64,000 nt of DNA from Phocaeicola plebeius DSM 17135 (GCF_000187895.1 NZ_DS990133.1:62001-126000); one strand, 5' to 3'; numbered from the stretch's first letter, positions 53,236-63,244 are shown. A program made the numbers and translations. Notes: a model not told the origin generated them from the letters alone.

Positions 53236-54549
53236 TTAATGCTCCCGACGCATTCTGTGGCCATATATGGTAATAACCACGAAACAAACGAGCGGAAGTA
53301 CAAACGACAGATTCACTGCAGGCATCCCCCACAAGGTCTTGCAATCAATGATAGCGGCCTGCAAAGGAGGAAGTACCGACCCGCCCAAAATAGCCATAAT
53401 CAATCCTGCGGCACCAAACTTGGCATCATCGCCCATTCCTTTCAATGCGATACCGTAAATGGTAGGGAACATCAGCGACATGCAGGCTGAGATGCCTACC
53501 AGACAATACATACCGTATATGTTCTGCAAGAAAATTACTCCCAGCACACACAAGGAAGCAGCAATGGCCAGCACTTTCAATAACTGTCCCGGATTAATAT
53601 ACTTCAACATCAGGGTACACACAAAACGGCTGATACAGAAAATGACCATGGCCACGATGTTATATTTCTGTGACAAGACTTCGGCTGCCTGTTCCTCCAT
53701 TCCTTGTGCCATGAACAGACGGGTACCATACTGGATAATGAAAGTCCAACACATAATCTGTGCACCGACATAGAAGAACTGTGCCACTACTCCATAACGA
53801 TAACGTTTCACGGCATACAAACGTTTCAATGTAGGAAGAAAGTTTATGGAATGAGACTGATCCGCATTCTTCGGCATCTTGGACATACGAATGATGAGAA
53901 GCATTACCAAGATTACAATACCAATGGTCAGATAAGGAGTAATGAGAATAGTCAAATCAGCGTCACGAATTGCTTCAAATTCAGCCTGACTAAGCTGGGC
54001 ACGTTCGGCCGTATCCATCGGATGCAGCTGGTTCTGAATGAAGTTCATAGCGACAAACATCCCCATCAGTGAGCCTATAGGATTAAATGCCTGAGCCAAG
54101 TTCAAACGACGGGTGGCCGTTTCTTCCGTTCCCATTGACAAGATATAAGGATTACAGCTAGTTTCCAGAAAAGATAATCCGCAAGTCATGACAAAATAAG
54201 CCAACAAGAACGGATAATAGCTTCCGGTCAGCTTGGCAGGAAAGAAAGCCAAGGCTCCCACGGCATACAAGCCCAGTCCCATCATGACTCCGGCTTTATA
54301 AGTATATTTACGGATAAACATGGCTGCCGGAAAGGCCATAGCAAAATATCCGCCATAAAAAGCCACCTGAACCAAAGTCCCGTCGGTTACGCTCATCCTG
54401 AATATTTTGGAAAAAGCCTTGACCATAGGGTTTGTAATGTCGTTGGCAAAGCCCCATAGGGCAAAGCAGAAGGTAATCAGAATGAACGGAACCAGATAGC
54501 TTATTCCATCCTTCTTCAGTATAGATTTGTTTTCTGATGTATTACTCAT
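53236..54549 (-). CDS. fucP: L-fucose:H+ symporter
   Basis: 437 residues, 12 membrane spans, major facilitator superfamily. It has FALWGFANDITNPMVKAFSK at the N-terminus, with the acidic residue equivalent to FucP Asp46 in GFANDITNP, and ETSCNPYILSMGTEETATRR in the fourth span. It imports L-fucose with a proton. Last gene of the operon fucRIAKP. Confidence 0.92.
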   Translation of the reverse strand: MSNTSENKSILKKDGISYLVPFILITFCFALWGFANDITNPMVKAFSKIFRMSVTDGTLVQVAFYGGYFAMAFPAAMFIRKYTYKAGVMMGLGLYAVGALAFFPAKLTGSYYPFLLAYFVMTCGLSFLETSCNPYILSMGTEETATRRLNLAQAFNPIGSLMGMFVAMNFIQNQLHPMDTAERAQLSQAEFEAIRDADLTILITPYLTIGIVILVMLLIIRMSKMPKNADQSHSINFLPTLKRLYAVKRYRYGVVAQFFYVGAQIMCWTFIIQYGTRLFMAQGMEEQAAEVLSQKYNIVAMVIFCISRFVCTLMLKYINPGQLLKVLAIAASLCVLGVIFLQNIYGMYCLVGISACMSLMFPTIYGIALKGMGDDAKFGAAGLIMAILGGSVLPPLQAAIIDCKTLWGMPAVNLSFVLPLVCFVVITIYGHRMRREH

Positions 54550-54591
54550 GGTGTTAGATTTTAAGTGACGGCTACAGCCCTCTTGATTATT

Positions 54592-55935
54592 TTACTTCAT
54601 TTGCTGCCTGATGTTACCGATGGCAGTTGCCTCAACCGGTCCTTCTACCACAGGAATGCCAATAGCTTCTTCTGTCAACCGGTTCAGGTATTTGTTCTGA
54701 CTTCCTCCACCAATCACATAAAGCTTTGTTACTGGTTCAGGCAAAAGCTGGTTCAGTGCTTCCATACCCGTTTTATAGCGCAACGCCAATGACCGAAGGA
54801 CACATTTCACAAATTCTCCCTGCGTGGAAGGTGGTGTTTGCTGATGTGCAATACAATAATTCGTAATCGCCTCAGCCATACTTACCGGACACTGGAAAGC
54901 TGTATCGTCCACGTCAATCAAAGCATCGGTTTCTGCCACTTCCGCAGCCGGCAGTAAGATGGAATAAGCTACATCCTTTCCCTCTTCCTTCCATTCCTGC
55001 ATCAGTTTCTGAAGTATCCAAAGTCCGGTAATATTCTGTAAAAAACAAATTTTTCCATCCGAGCCTCCTTCATTGGTAAACCCTGCCAGACGGGCTTCTT
55101 CCGTCAAAATCGGTTCGTCGCTCATTACCCCCAGCAAGGACCAAGTGCCTGAACTCAGGAAAGCAACCTTTTCTCCTTTGGCAGACAGAGGCACTACACT
55201 GGCCGCGCTGGCCGTATCGTGTGAAGCTACAGCAATCACTTCTACCTCGTAGTCTATTCCTATCTGTTCCTTGATTTCCGGTTTCAAAAAGCCGCGAGAA
55301 GTTCCCGGCATAACCACTTCGCCGAAAAGGTGCTCCGGAAGCCCCAGTTCCCGAATCAACTTGAAATTCCAGGTACGTGCTTTGGCATCCAGCAGTTCCG
55401 ACGTAGAAGCTATGCTATACTCATTATTAGCCACTCCCGTAAGATAATAGCTGAACAGATCGGGCATGAAAAGCAACTTGTCGGCTACCTTCAACTGCGC
55501 ATTATCTTCCTTCTTCATGGCATACAACTGAAACAAGGTATTGATGGCCATGACCTGCGTACCCGATTCTACATAGTGCGCCTTTACGTCCACTTTCGAG
55601 AAAAACTCTTCGGGCATCCCTTCCGTACGACTGTCACGATAACACACCGGATTGCCCAACAAATTTCCCTGTTTATCTATCAGTCCGAAATCCACACCCC
55701 ACGTATCAATTCCGATACTCTTCAACGTATAGCCTTTTTCTACTGCCATACGGATGCCGGTCTTCATATCCTCAAACAGGGAAAGGAAATCCCAGTATAC
55801 ATGTCCTCCCATCCGTACCTGACGGTTAGGGAATCGGTATATCGTATCCAGCACGAGTTCACCCTCGGAAAGGTAGCCGGCAATCACCCTGCCACTACCT
55901 CCTCCAAAGTCAATTGCCAAATATGCTTCTTTCAT
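54592..55935 (-). CDS. fucK: L-fuculokinase (RhaB-type FGGY kinase)
   Basis: 447 residues. FGGY-kinase motifs: AIDFGGGSGRVI, IGIDTWGVDFGLID, SHDTASAASVVP, LSSGTWSLLGV and VIGGGSQNKYLN. The sequence is nearer to rhamnulokinase than to enteric FucK, as is usual in Bacteroides fuc operons. It phosphorylates L-fuculose. The protein ends TAIGNIRQQMK, which may be about 25 residues shorter than relatives, since RhaB-type kinases usually continue past this helix. Confidence 0.9.
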   Translation of the reverse strand: MKEAYLAIDFGGGSGRVIAGYLSEGELVLDTIYRFPNRQVRMGGHVYWDFLSLFEDMKTGIRMAVEKGYTLKSIGIDTWGVDFGLIDKQGNLLGNPVCYRDSRTEGMPEEFFSKVDVKAHYVESGTQVMAINTLFQLYAMKKEDNAQLKVADKLLFMPDLFSYYLTGVANNEYSIASTSELLDAKARTWNFKLIRELGLPEHLFGEVVMPGTSRGFLKPEIKEQIGIDYEVEVIAVASHDTASAASVVPLSAKGEKVAFLSSGTWSLLGVMSDEPILTEEARLAGFTNEGGSDGKICFLQNITGLWILQKLMQEWKEEGKDVAYSILLPAAEVAETDALIDVDDTAFQCPVSMAEAITNYCIAHQQTPPSTQGEFVKCVLRSLALRYKTGMEALNQLLPEPVTKLYVIGGGSQNKYLNRLTEEAIGIPVVEGPVEATAIGNIRQQMK

Positions 55936-56570
55936 TTTGTCTTCTTGCCTAAAATGTACGTTTCAAGGTCGTCAATCTCTTCCTTTGTCAAGGTCTTGTA
56001 TTTTCCCCCGGAAAGCACAATTATGCGACAAGCCATCTCAAAAAACATGGCCCGCTCAAAAGCCTGATTGAAGTCTTTTCCGCAAACCACCTGTCCGTGC
56101 TTCTGAAGCAATACGGAGTTATGGTCTTTCATGGCCGCAATCACGGCTTCGGCCAACTCTTTAGAACCCGGACGGAAATAAGGAATAACCGGAATCTCAG
56201 CCCCAACATGGCAAGGAACTTCGGCTGTCACATTAAAATCTTTCGGCGTATTTTCCATACATGCCACTGCGGTAGCGTATGGAGACTGGAAGTGAAGTAC
56301 TACATTAACGTCGGGACGCTCTCTCAAAACACCTAAATGGAACACACTTTCCATAGAAGGTTTTACCCCATTGAGTATTTCACCCGTTTCCAGACGGCAA
56401 ACAGCCACTTTATCTTTTGTCAAAGAAGGCACCCATGAACCTGTACCGGAAACCAGCACTTCATCGCCTACACGCCATGAAAGGTTACCACTACTGCATA
56501 CCGTCAATCCGGCATCACCTACCCGATGAGCCTGTTTTACAAACTCTTCAATATGTTCGTTATGAATCAT
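55932..56570 (-). CDS. fucA: L-fuculose-1-phosphate aldolase
   Basis: 212 residues of class II aldolase/adducin type: TVCSSGNLSWRVGDEVLVSG, PYATAVACM and PCHVGAEIPVIPYFRPGS, with the zinc ligands HF...H and the catalytic Glu in the class pattern. It cleaves fuculose-1-phosphate to DHAP and L-lactaldehyde. The start codon of fucK overlaps its stop by 4 nt; a hairpin lies in front of it at 56597-56629. Confidence 0.92.
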   Translation of the reverse strand: MIHNEHIEEFVKQAHRVGDAGLTVCSSGNLSWRVGDEVLVSGTGSWVPSLTKDKVAVCRLETGEILNGVKPSMESVFHLGVLRERPDVNVVLHFQSPYATAVACMENTPKDFNVTAEVPCHVGAEIPVIPYFRPGSKELAEAVIAAMKDHNSVLLQKHGQVVCGKDFNQAFERAMFFEMACRIIVLSGGKYKTLTKEEIDDLETYILGKKTK

Positions 56571-56596
56571 GATTTTTTTATTAGTAGAAAATAAAA

Positions 56597-56629
56597 GCCG
56601 GAACAGACGGAGAATCCGCCAGTTCCGGC
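56597..56629 (-). terminator. Terminator-like hairpin between fucI and fucA
   Basis: Stem GCCGGAAC (56597-56604) with GTTCCGGC (56622-56629), followed on the minus strand by TTTTATTTT. It lies inside the operon and could lower distal gene expression or stabilise the upstream mRNA. Confidence 0.7.
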
Positions 56630-56642
56630 AGCGTAAAATTAA

Positions 56643-58415
56643 TTATTTATAGATCGGTCCGTAATTTTGACATGCTCTGTAATCAGCGCCTTCTTTATCC
56701 ATACCGAAAGCATTCCATGCAGCAGGGCGGAAAATCTTATCATCTTCCACATTGTGCATACATACCGGTATACGAAGAATAGAAGCAAGCGTAATCAAAT
56801 CCTGACCTATATGTCCGTAACTGATGGCACCGTGATTGGCTCCCCAGTTATTCATTACAGAATATACATCCTTGAAGGCTGGTTTATCGCACAAACGAGG
56901 TACAAACCAGGTAGTAGGCCATGTACGGTCGGTACGTTCATCAAGCAGCTTGTGGATTTCCGGATCAATTTCTACCGTCCATCCTTCTGCAATCTGGAGT
57001 ACCGGACCCAGTCCCTTAATCAGATTCAAGCGGCTCATGGTCACAGGCATACCGCCTTTTGACAGGAAGTTAGAAGAGAAACCACCACCACGGAAATAAT
57101 CCCGGTTAGCAGGATACCATGTAGTAGCTTCCAAACATTTTTCAACCTCAGCTTCTGTAATCTCCCATGACGGTTTCATGGTTGGATTACCTTCTGCATC
57201 TGTCTGCTGGCCGGTACCATCCAAAGTAGTTGCTCCAGAGTTAATCAAATGGATAATACCATTCTTTGCCAGTCCGGTCAGTTCCTTACCAGTCACACGT
57301 TTCACAGCTTCCGGGCTCCAATAAGTACGTACGTCAGAGAAAATCTGTGCACGGTTAGTCAGCAAATGGCCGAAGAGCATAGCTACTCCGTTGCAAGCAT
57401 CATTTTCAGTAGCCAGTACGTAAGCTTCACGAATACCGTTCCAGTCGAAAGAAGTATTCAGCAAGGCTTCAGAGAAGTCACCGTTCGGGTAGAAGTCCGT
57501 CCACTGACGCTGTCCCTGGAAACCAGCCGCAATAGCATTGTGACCAAGTGCTTCTTCCTTGAATCCCATTTCCTTCAACTTCGGATTACCTTTCATCAAA
57601 TCGCGCATGATAATGGTCATCTTCACAATGAAATCCCAGTCAGCATCTTTTTCCGCACGTGTCTTAGTCTTGGCTTCTACATTGAAATCCTTTCCTTCGT
57701 TTTTCTTGCAATATTTTTCAGTCCAAGCCATCGCTTTGGCGTATTCTTCCTTATCGTAAATTCCTTCAGTCATACGGCGAATGATTTCTGTCAAATCTAC
57801 TGACTCACAACGCATGCCCAAATATTCCTGGAAGAAATCAGGATTCACAATTGAACCGGCAATACCCATAGACACACTACCCATAGAAAGATAAGACTTG
57901 CCTCTCATGGTAGCTACCGCCTGAGCTGCACGGGCAAAACGCAAAATCTTTTCTGCCACATCAGCCGGAATGGTATTATCTTCAATATCCTGCACATCAC
58001 GTCCGTAAATACCAAATGCCGGCAAACCTTTTTGTGCATGCCCAGCCAGAACAGCAGCCAGGTATACGGCACCCGGTCTTTCCGTACCGTTAAATCCCCA
58101 TACCGCTTTCGGGTAATACGGATTCATATCCATTGTTTCTGCTCCATAGCACCAGCAAGAAGTGACTGTAATGGTAGCTCCTACGCCTTCACGCTCAAAT
58201 TTTTCGGCACAAGCTGCGCTTTCAGCTACACGACCGATAGTAGAATCCGCAATGACACATTCTACCGGACTACCATCACCGTTTCTCAAATTAGAAGAAA
58301 TAAGTTCTGCTACGGCTTTGGCAAGATTCATAGTCTTTTCTTCAAGGCTTTCACGTACGCCACCCTGACGTCCGTCGATAGTGGGACGAATCCCGATTTT
58401 CGGATAATTTTTCAT
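56643..58415 (-). CDS. fucI: L-fucose isomerase
   Basis: 590 residues from [20 protein letters not shown]; the longer frame begins in the leader. Typical blocks are [42 protein letters not shown], and Glu/Asp/His manganese ligands in the family positions. It interconverts L-fucose and L-fuculose. It follows fucR after 104 nt that contain a candidate FucR site. Confidence 0.95.
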   Translation of the reverse strand: MKNYPKIGIRPTIDGRQGGVRESLEEKTMNLAKAVAELISSNLRNGDGSPVECVIADSTIGRVAESAACAEKFEREGVGATITVTSCWCYGAETMDMNPYYPKAVWGFNGTERPGAVYLAAVLAGHAQKGLPAFGIYGRDVQDIEDNTIPADVAEKILRFARAAQAVATMRGKSYLSMGSVSMGIAGSIVNPDFFQEYLGMRCESVDLTEIIRRMTEGIYDKEEYAKAMAWTEKYCKKNEGKDFNVEAKTKTRAEKDADWDFIVKMTIIMRDLMKGNPKLKEMGFKEEALGHNAIAAGFQGQRQWTDFYPNGDFSEALLNTSFDWNGIREAYVLATENDACNGVAMLFGHLLTNRAQIFSDVRTYWSPEAVKRVTGKELTGLAKNGIIHLINSGATTLDGTGQQTDAEGNPTMKPSWEITEAEVEKCLEATTWYPANRDYFRGGGFSSNFLSKGGMPVTMSRLNLIKGLGPVLQIAEGWTVEIDPEIHKLLDERTDRTWPTTWFVPRLCDKPAFKDVYSVMNNWGANHGAISYGHIGQDLITLASILRIPVCMHNVEDDKIFRPAAWNAFGMDKEGADYRACQNYGPIYK

Positions 58416-58470
58416 GTTTCGATTATTTATAAAGTTAATGCAATTTCTTTTCTTTCTAATTAAATCCATC

Positions 58471-58492
58471 CATACTGAACTGTGCTGACACT
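58471..58492. promoter_or_regulatory. Candidate FucR site upstream of fucI
   Basis: CTGAACTGTGCTGACAC (58475-58491) shares 15 of 17 bases with the site upstream of fucR at 59525-59541. It lies between fucR and fucI, 60 nt before the fucI start. Confidence 0.65.
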
Positions 58493-58519
58493 ACAATATA
58501 ATAATATTGAATTTTATAC

Positions 58520-59506
58520 TTACACTGAATTCCGCAGATGTACTTCGGTGGGTAAAAACTCCTGCACCACATCACCCGTAAGAATAAAATGTGCTGCTTT
58601 TCGGCCCATTTCCTCCCAATTAATACTGAGAGCGGTAATCCCTTCGTCTATCACCTCGTATGCCGGCGTATCGTTATATGCTATCAGTCCAAAATCGACT
58701 CCACATTTCAAACCGTTCAGCCTGCTTCGCTTAATCACATTCACCACATCCGTCTGACGGATGACTACATACACCACCCCTTTTTCTACCTCTTGTATAT
58801 CTTCCTCGTTCACTACTTCACCTACAAAATGATTATCTGAACAATAAGCTTCAAAACTTTGAACAGAGGTTTGTGGATGTTTAGACTCTTGGGGCAACTG
58901 GAATACAATTTTCCGGTAACGCTCCAGACGAGCAGTCAACTGAGTCAAGGCTTTATAAAAAGCATCATCAAAATTCTGACAGATATAGGAGTGATTTCCT
59001 TTTTCAAACTTACCGAAATCAAGCAGCAAAAGGCGGGAAGAAGGAATCTTATCAAATAAAGGAGAAAACTTCTCATTATCAAAGTTCATCACCACATAAT
59101 AATTATACCTTCCTATGGCCTCGCATAAAATGGTATTAAAAATATGTTCATTATATTGATGAAACCAGAGATCTACCTTGTATGACACAGAAAGTTTCTT
59201 GACAAAACTATTATATAAGGTATTCTTGAAAGGAGAATATTCGTCCAGCAATAAAAAAATCTTTTCTTTCCGGTTAGTTACATAATACCCTTTACCGGGA
59301 GTAGAATCAATCAATTTTCGCTCACGCAAATCCGCAAAGGCTTTAAATACGGTATCCCGTGACACATGATAAGTCTTACTCAACGCATTAATGGAAGGCA
59401 GACTCGTATCGGTACGGTACTTTCCTACCAAAATATCCTGTTCGATGAGATCCGACAGCTGCTTCACTTTGGTAGACTGTTGCCCGAATTTTATATTCTT
59501 TTCCAT
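58520..59506 (-). CDS. fucR: GntR-family fucose regulator
   Basis: 328 residues. The N-terminal winged helix (about 10-75) has LSDLIEQDILVGKY, LPSINALSKTYHVSRDTVFK and a wing ending GKGYYVTNRKEK; residues about 80-328 form a LacI-like sugar-binding domain (LFDKIPSSRLLLLDFGKF, CGVDFGLIAYNDTPAYEVID). The arrangement matches the FucR protein of B. thetaiotaomicron, which represses fucose genes and responds to L-fucose. Confidence 0.9.
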   Translation of the reverse strand: MEKNIKFGQQSTKVKQLSDLIEQDILVGKYRTDTSLPSINALSKTYHVSRDTVFKAFADLRERKLIDSTPGKGYYVTNRKEKIFLLLDEYSPFKNTLYNSFVKKLSVSYKVDLWFHQYNEHIFNTILCEAIGRYNYYVVMNFDNEKFSPLFDKIPSSRLLLLDFGKFEKGNHSYICQNFDDAFYKALTQLTARLERYRKIVFQLPQESKHPQTSVQSFEAYCSDNHFVGEVVNEEDIQEVEKGVVYVVIRQTDVVNVIKRSRLNGLKCGVDFGLIAYNDTPAYEVIDEGITALSINWEEMGRKAAHFILTGDVVQEFLPTEVHLRNSV

Positions 59507-59520
59507 ATCAATACTTTATC

Positions 59521-59542
59521 TGTGCTGAACTATCCTGACACA
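59521..59542. promoter_or_regulatory. Candidate FucR site upstream of fucR
   Basis: TGTGCTGAACTATCCTGACA (59521-59540) overlaps the predicted 5' leader of fucR, downstream of the -7 box. Core match to the fucI site is CTGAACTnTnCTGACAC. Confidence 0.65.
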
Positions 59543-59567
59543 AAGGAAAAGATTTTATACAAGACCG

Positions 59568-59575
59568 CAAAAGTA
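59568..59575 (-). promoter_or_regulatory. -7 box TACTTTTG for fucR
   Basis: TAnnTTTG on the minus strand, 62 nt before the start at 59506; no -33 box seen. Confidence 0.5.
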
Positions 59576-59649
59576 TTAGCTATGTTTAAGAACAGATTTT
59601 AGAAAAAAGGCATAAAAAAAGAGATTACCACGATGGTAATCTCTCTTCG

Positions 59650-59722
59650 TACACCCTCAGGGATTCGAACCCTGGACCCACTGATTAAGAGTCAGTTGCT
59701 CTACCAACTGAGCTAAGAGTGC
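59650..59722 (-). tRNA. tRNA-Lys (CTT)
   Basis: Complete cloverleaf of 73 nt: acceptor GCACTCT with two G-U wobbles, D-arm GCTC/GAGC, anticodon stem ACTGA/TCAGT with loop CTCTTAA (anticodon CTT), T-arm CAGGG TTCGAAT CCCTG and discriminator A. No CCA is encoded. Confidence 0.95.
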
Positions 59723-59737
59723 ATTCAAACTTTCTAG

Positions 59738-59809
59738 AGGTTCCTGGCGGATTCGAACCGCCGTACACGGTTTTGCAGACCGCTGACTAAGCCACTCATC
59801 CAAGGAACC
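59738..59809 (-). tRNA. tRNA-Cys (GCA), copy 1
   Basis: Acceptor GGTTCCT pairs fully with AGGAACC; anticodon GCA in the CGGTCTGCAAAACCG arm; T-loop TTCGAAT; discriminator U, a tRNA-Cys identity element. The D-stem is weak. Confidence 0.93.
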
Positions 59810-59834
59810 AGAAGTTCTCTCTTTCTAATTTGCG

Positions 59835-59906
59835 AGGTTCCTGGCGGATTCGAACCGCCGTACACGGTTTTGCAGACCGCTGACTAAGCCACTCATCCAA
59901 GGAACC
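59835..59906 (-). tRNA. tRNA-Cys (GCA), copy 2
   Basis: Identical to the copy at 59738-59809, 25 nt apart. The three tRNA genes lie head to tail on the minus strand. Confidence 0.93.
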
Positions 59907-60038
59907 AGATGCTCGCTGCACTTGTTTTTCTCAAATGCGTTGCAAAGGTACAACTATTTTTTAAACCTGCAATACCTGAAGACAGGAATTTGTATTTTTC
60001 TTTACAAAAACAACTTTTTATCCCCTTTTACCTCCTCT

Positions 60039-60046
60039 TATCTTTG
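60039..60046 (+). promoter_or_regulatory. -7 box TATCTTTG for rfbA
   Basis: TAnnTTTG on the plus strand, 55 nt before the rfbA start at 60101. Confidence 0.5.
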
Positions 60047-60100
60047 AGTTCTCACAAAAAACGTCTTTCTTTGCAAGAAACCAATTTAAATACAATAGAA

Positions 60101-60994
60101 ATGAAAGGTATTGTTCTTGCCGGAGGTTCAGGTACCCGCCTTTACCCCATTACAAAAGGAGTTTCCAAACAACTTCTTCCTGTTTTCGACAAACCCATGA
60201 TTTATTATCCCATATCCGTCCTGATGTTGGCAGGAATACGTGACATCCTGATTATTTCTACTCCCTATGATTTGCCGGGATTCCGCAGACTGTTAGGTGA
60301 TGGAAGTGATTTCGGAGTACACTTTGAATATGCAGAACAACCTTCACCCGACGGATTGGCACAGGCATTTCTTATTGGAGAAAAATTTATCGGCAATGAT
60401 GCAGCCTGTCTGGTACTAGGAGATAATATCTTCCATGGCAACAGCTTTACCGTCATGCTGAAAGAAGCAGTACGCATGGCCGAAGAAGAAGGAAAAGCTA
60501 CCGTATTCGGTTACTGGGTAAGTGACCCGGAACGTTACGGAGTCGCAGAATTCGACAAAGAAGGAAACTGTCTCTCCATTGAAGAGAAGCCACAGCATCC
60601 TAAATCAAACTATGCCGTAACGGGACTTTACTTCTATCCTAATAAGGTAGTAGAAGTAGCCAAACAAATCAAACCCTCCGCACGCGGAGAGCTGGAAATC
60701 ACCACCGTCAACCAGCGTTTCCTGGCCGACGGTGAACTGAAAGTGCAAACTTTAGGCAGAGGATTTGCCTGGCTGGATACCGGTACACACGATTCATTGG
60801 CTGAAGCATCCACTTATATCGAAGTTATCGAAAAACGCCAAGGCCTGAAAGTAGCCTGCCTGGAAGGCATTGCCCTGCGACAAGGATGGATTACTCCTGA
60901 AAAGATGCGTGAACTGGCTCAGCCGATGCTGAAAAACCAGTACGGCCAATATCTATTGAAGGTAATTGACGAATTGGAAAGAAACAACCAATAA
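60101..60994 (+). CDS. rfbA: Glucose-1-phosphate thymidylyltransferase
   Basis: 297 residues from [20 protein letters not shown], the RmlA signature; the longer frame upstream runs through the tRNA region. [29 protein letters not shown] and ITTVNQRFL also fit. It makes dTDP-glucose for dTDP-rhamnose and related sugars. rfbC follows after 20 nt; rfbB and rfbD are not in the window. Confidence 0.95.
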   Translation: MKGIVLAGGSGTRLYPITKGVSKQLLPVFDKPMIYYPISVLMLAGIRDILIISTPYDLPGFRRLLGDGSDFGVHFEYAEQPSPDGLAQAFLIGEKFIGNDAACLVLGDNIFHGNSFTVMLKEAVRMAEEEGKATVFGYWVSDPERYGVAEFDKEGNCLSIEEKPQHPKSNYAVTGLYFYPNKVVEVAKQIKPSARGELEITTVNQRFLADGELKVQTLGRGFAWLDTGTHDSLAEASTYIEVIEKRQGLKVACLEGIALRQGWITPEKMRELAQPMLKNQYGQYLLKVIDELERNNQ

Positions 60995-61014
60995 ATGATT
61001 TTCATCATATAAAA

Positions 61015-61590
61015 ATGGAAGTAATAAAGACTGAGATTGAAGGAGTGGTCATCATTGAACCTCGCCTGTTTAAAGATGAAAGAGGTTACTTTTTTGAATC
61101 TTTTTCCCAAAGAGATTTTGACAAACAGGTACGCACCATTCATTTTGTACAAGACAATGAAAGTAAATCCTGCTACGGAGTATTGCGTGGACTGCATTTC
61201 CAGAAACCACCCTTTGCACAAAGCAAGCTGGTAAGGGTCATAAAAGGAGCCGTACTGGATGTGGCGGTAGATATACGAAAAGGCTCTCCGACATTCGGAC
61301 AGCACGTAGCCGTGGAGCTGACAGAAGACAACCACCGCCAGTTTTTCATTCCACGCGGATTTGCTCACGGATTCAGCGTATTGAGCGACGAAGTTATTTT
61401 CCAGTACAAATGTGATAACTTCTATGCACCTCAAAGCGAGGGAGCCATTGCCTGGAACGATCCGGCACTGAAAATTGACTGGAGAATTCCGACGGAAAAG
61501 GTCATCCTTTCAGAAAAAGACAAACACCATCCTCTATTGGCCGATGCGGAATGGCTGTTTGATTATCATGAAGATTTATACAAAGAGTAA
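61015..61590 (+). CDS. rfbC: dTDP-4-dehydrorhamnose 3,5-epimerase
   Basis: 191 residues, cupin-fold RmlC: RLFKDERGYFFESF, the catalytic His in LRGLHFQ, VDIRKGSPTFGQ, FIPRGFAHGFSVLSD with Tyr/His of the active site. It epimerises the rhamnose precursor. Co-transcribed with rfbA, followed by a strong terminator. Confidence 0.94.
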   Translation: MEVIKTEIEGVVIIEPRLFKDERGYFFESFSQRDFDKQVRTIHFVQDNESKSCYGVLRGLHFQKPPFAQSKLVRVIKGAVLDVAVDIRKGSPTFGQHVAVELTEDNHRQFFIPRGFAHGFSVLSDEVIFQYKCDNFYAPQSEGAIAWNDPALKIDWRIPTEKVILSEKDKHHPLLADAEWLFDYHEDLYKE

Positions 61591-61594
61591 GCAT

Positions 61595-61633
61595 AAAAAT
61601 CCCCGGGTTGCATTGAACGACTCGGGGATTTTT
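61595..61633. terminator. Bidirectional terminator after rfbC
   Basis: AAAAATCCCCG (61595-61605) pairs with CGGGGATTTTT (61623-61633). It lies between rfbC and the convergent GNAT-nitrilase gene. Confidence 0.85.
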
Positions 61634-61653
61634 TATGCCTTTTATTTTACTCT

Positions 61654-63207
61654 TCAATTATTCTCCAACGCATTCTTCTTCATACGAAGTTCATACAAGT
61701 CGTTACGACGGTCGCGCAGATTACGTACGCTTCCGTAAGTATGAAGTGCATTCAGCAAATCCAAGTCAATATCTGAAACCAGAATCATTTCCGTATTCGG
61801 AGTAGCTTCCGCACGTTTTCCGTCGGTCGGGAAGGCAAAGTCACAAGGAGTAAAGACTCCCGACTGCGCATACTGGATGTCCATATTATGCACACGAGGA
61901 AGATTACCTACACTTCCGGCGATAACCACAAAACATTCGTTTTCGATGGCACGTGCCTGCGCACATACACGTACACGTGAATATCCGTTCTGCGTATCGG
62001 TCAGGAACGGAACAAACAGAATTTGCATGCCCTGATCTGCCATCAAACGAGACAGTTCCGGGAATTCTACGTCATAACATATCAACACACCGATTTTAGC
62101 ACAGTCGGTTTCAAAGGTCTGCACTCTTTTTCCTCCACTCAATCCCCAGCTCTTTACTTCATCGGGAGTGACATGAATCTTTTCGTACATCTCGTATGTT
62201 CCGTCACGACGGCAAAGGAAACCTACATTATAAAGACCACCATCTTCCTTCACATAAGGCATACTACCGGTAATGATGTTGATGTTATGCTTAATGGCCA
62301 GATTAATGAAACGATCTCTGATTTCTTCCGTGTACTGTGCCAATGCACGAATAGACTGAGCCTCACCCATGTGGTTGAACTTTGCCATCAGCGGTGCATT
62401 AAAATATTCAGGGAACAGCACGAAATCGCTCTTGTAGCCCGATACGGCATCGATAAAAAACTCTACCTGCTCAAACACATCATCCAACGTCTGATAAGAA
62501 CGCATCTGCCATTGCACCAGTCCGACTCTCACCGTCGTCTTTTTATCCACAAACGAGTCTGTAGGCGGCTGATAATAAATATTATCCCATTGAAGCAAGG
62601 TTGCACAGTGCTTTGACTCCTCGTCGTTTGGAAGGTAATTACGCATCACTCTGCGAACATGAAAGTCATTAGAGAGCTGGAAAGTCAGTACCGGGTCATA
62701 GATTTCACGCGAACGGACTTTCTCTATATACTCCTTCGGACGCATCTGGTCTGCATATTTGTAATAGTTGGGGATTCGGCCACCAAACATGATAGCTTTC
62801 AGGTTCAACTTTTCACACAACTCCTTGCGATACTCATACATACGACGTGCCAAACGTAATCCACGATATTCCGGATGAATAAACACCTCAATACCATACA
62901 AAATATTACCTTTCGGATTATGCGTATTGAAAGTCTCATTTCCGGTCACCTTGGCATAGGTATGATCACCTTTCACCATATCATAATCTACGATAATGGA
63001 AAGTGCACACCCCACTATCTTATCATCTACAACCGTTACAATCTGTCCTTCGGGAAAAATACTAATTAGTTTCTCAATTTGTTCGTGTGTCCAGAACACA
63101 TCTTTATCTGCATATACGCGGGTAAACGACTGGGCAAGCTGTGCGTAGTCTTCAATCTGCAAGTTTCGAAGCTCTACTTTGTTAATCTTCTTTTGAGTCG
63201 ATTCCAT
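61654..63207 (-). CDS. GNAT acetyltransferase and carbon-nitrogen hydrolase fusion
   Basis: 517 residues. About 10-200 is a GNAT domain (GIEVFIHPEYRGLRLARRMYEYR with the acetyl-CoA loop R-G-L-R-L-A). About 225-500 is a nitrilase-superfamily hydrolase: catalytic Glu in FVLFPEYF, Lys in YEKIHVTPDEV, Cys in GVLICYDVEFPEL. All three residues of the triad are present. The substrate is unknown; nitrilase-type members act on amides such as omega-amidase substrates. Monocistronic, with a promoter box at 63237-63244. Confidence 0.9.
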   Translation of the reverse strand: MESTQKKINKVELRNLQIEDYAQLAQSFTRVYADKDVFWTHEQIEKLISIFPEGQIVTVVDDKIVGCALSIIVDYDMVKGDHTYAKVTGNETFNTHNPKGNILYGIEVFIHPEYRGLRLARRMYEYRKELCEKLNLKAIMFGGRIPNYYKYADQMRPKEYIEKVRSREIYDPVLTFQLSNDFHVRRVMRNYLPNDEESKHCATLLQWDNIYYQPPTDSFVDKKTTVRVGLVQWQMRSYQTLDDVFEQVEFFIDAVSGYKSDFVLFPEYFNAPLMAKFNHMGEAQSIRALAQYTEEIRDRFINLAIKHNINIITGSMPYVKEDGGLYNVGFLCRRDGTYEMYEKIHVTPDEVKSWGLSGGKRVQTFETDCAKIGVLICYDVEFPELSRLMADQGMQILFVPFLTDTQNGYSRVRVCAQARAIENECFVVIAGSVGNLPRVHNMDIQYAQSGVFTPCDFAFPTDGKRAEATPNTEMILVSDIDLDLLNALHTYGSVRNLRDRRNDLYELRMKKNALENN

Positions 63208-63236
63208 AATTTCGTTAAATTATTTTTTCACGGGCA

Positions 63237-63244
63237 CAAAAGTA
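63237..63244 (-). promoter_or_regulatory. -7 box TACTTTTG for the GNAT-nitrilase gene
   Basis: TAnnTTTG on the minus strand, 30 nt before the start at 63207. Confidence 0.5.

Noticed and set aside
59650..59906. Integration site of a mobile island at the tRNA cluster
   Set aside because: No integrase, no partial tRNA duplicate outside the two complete tRNA-Cys copies, and ordinary genes on both sides.
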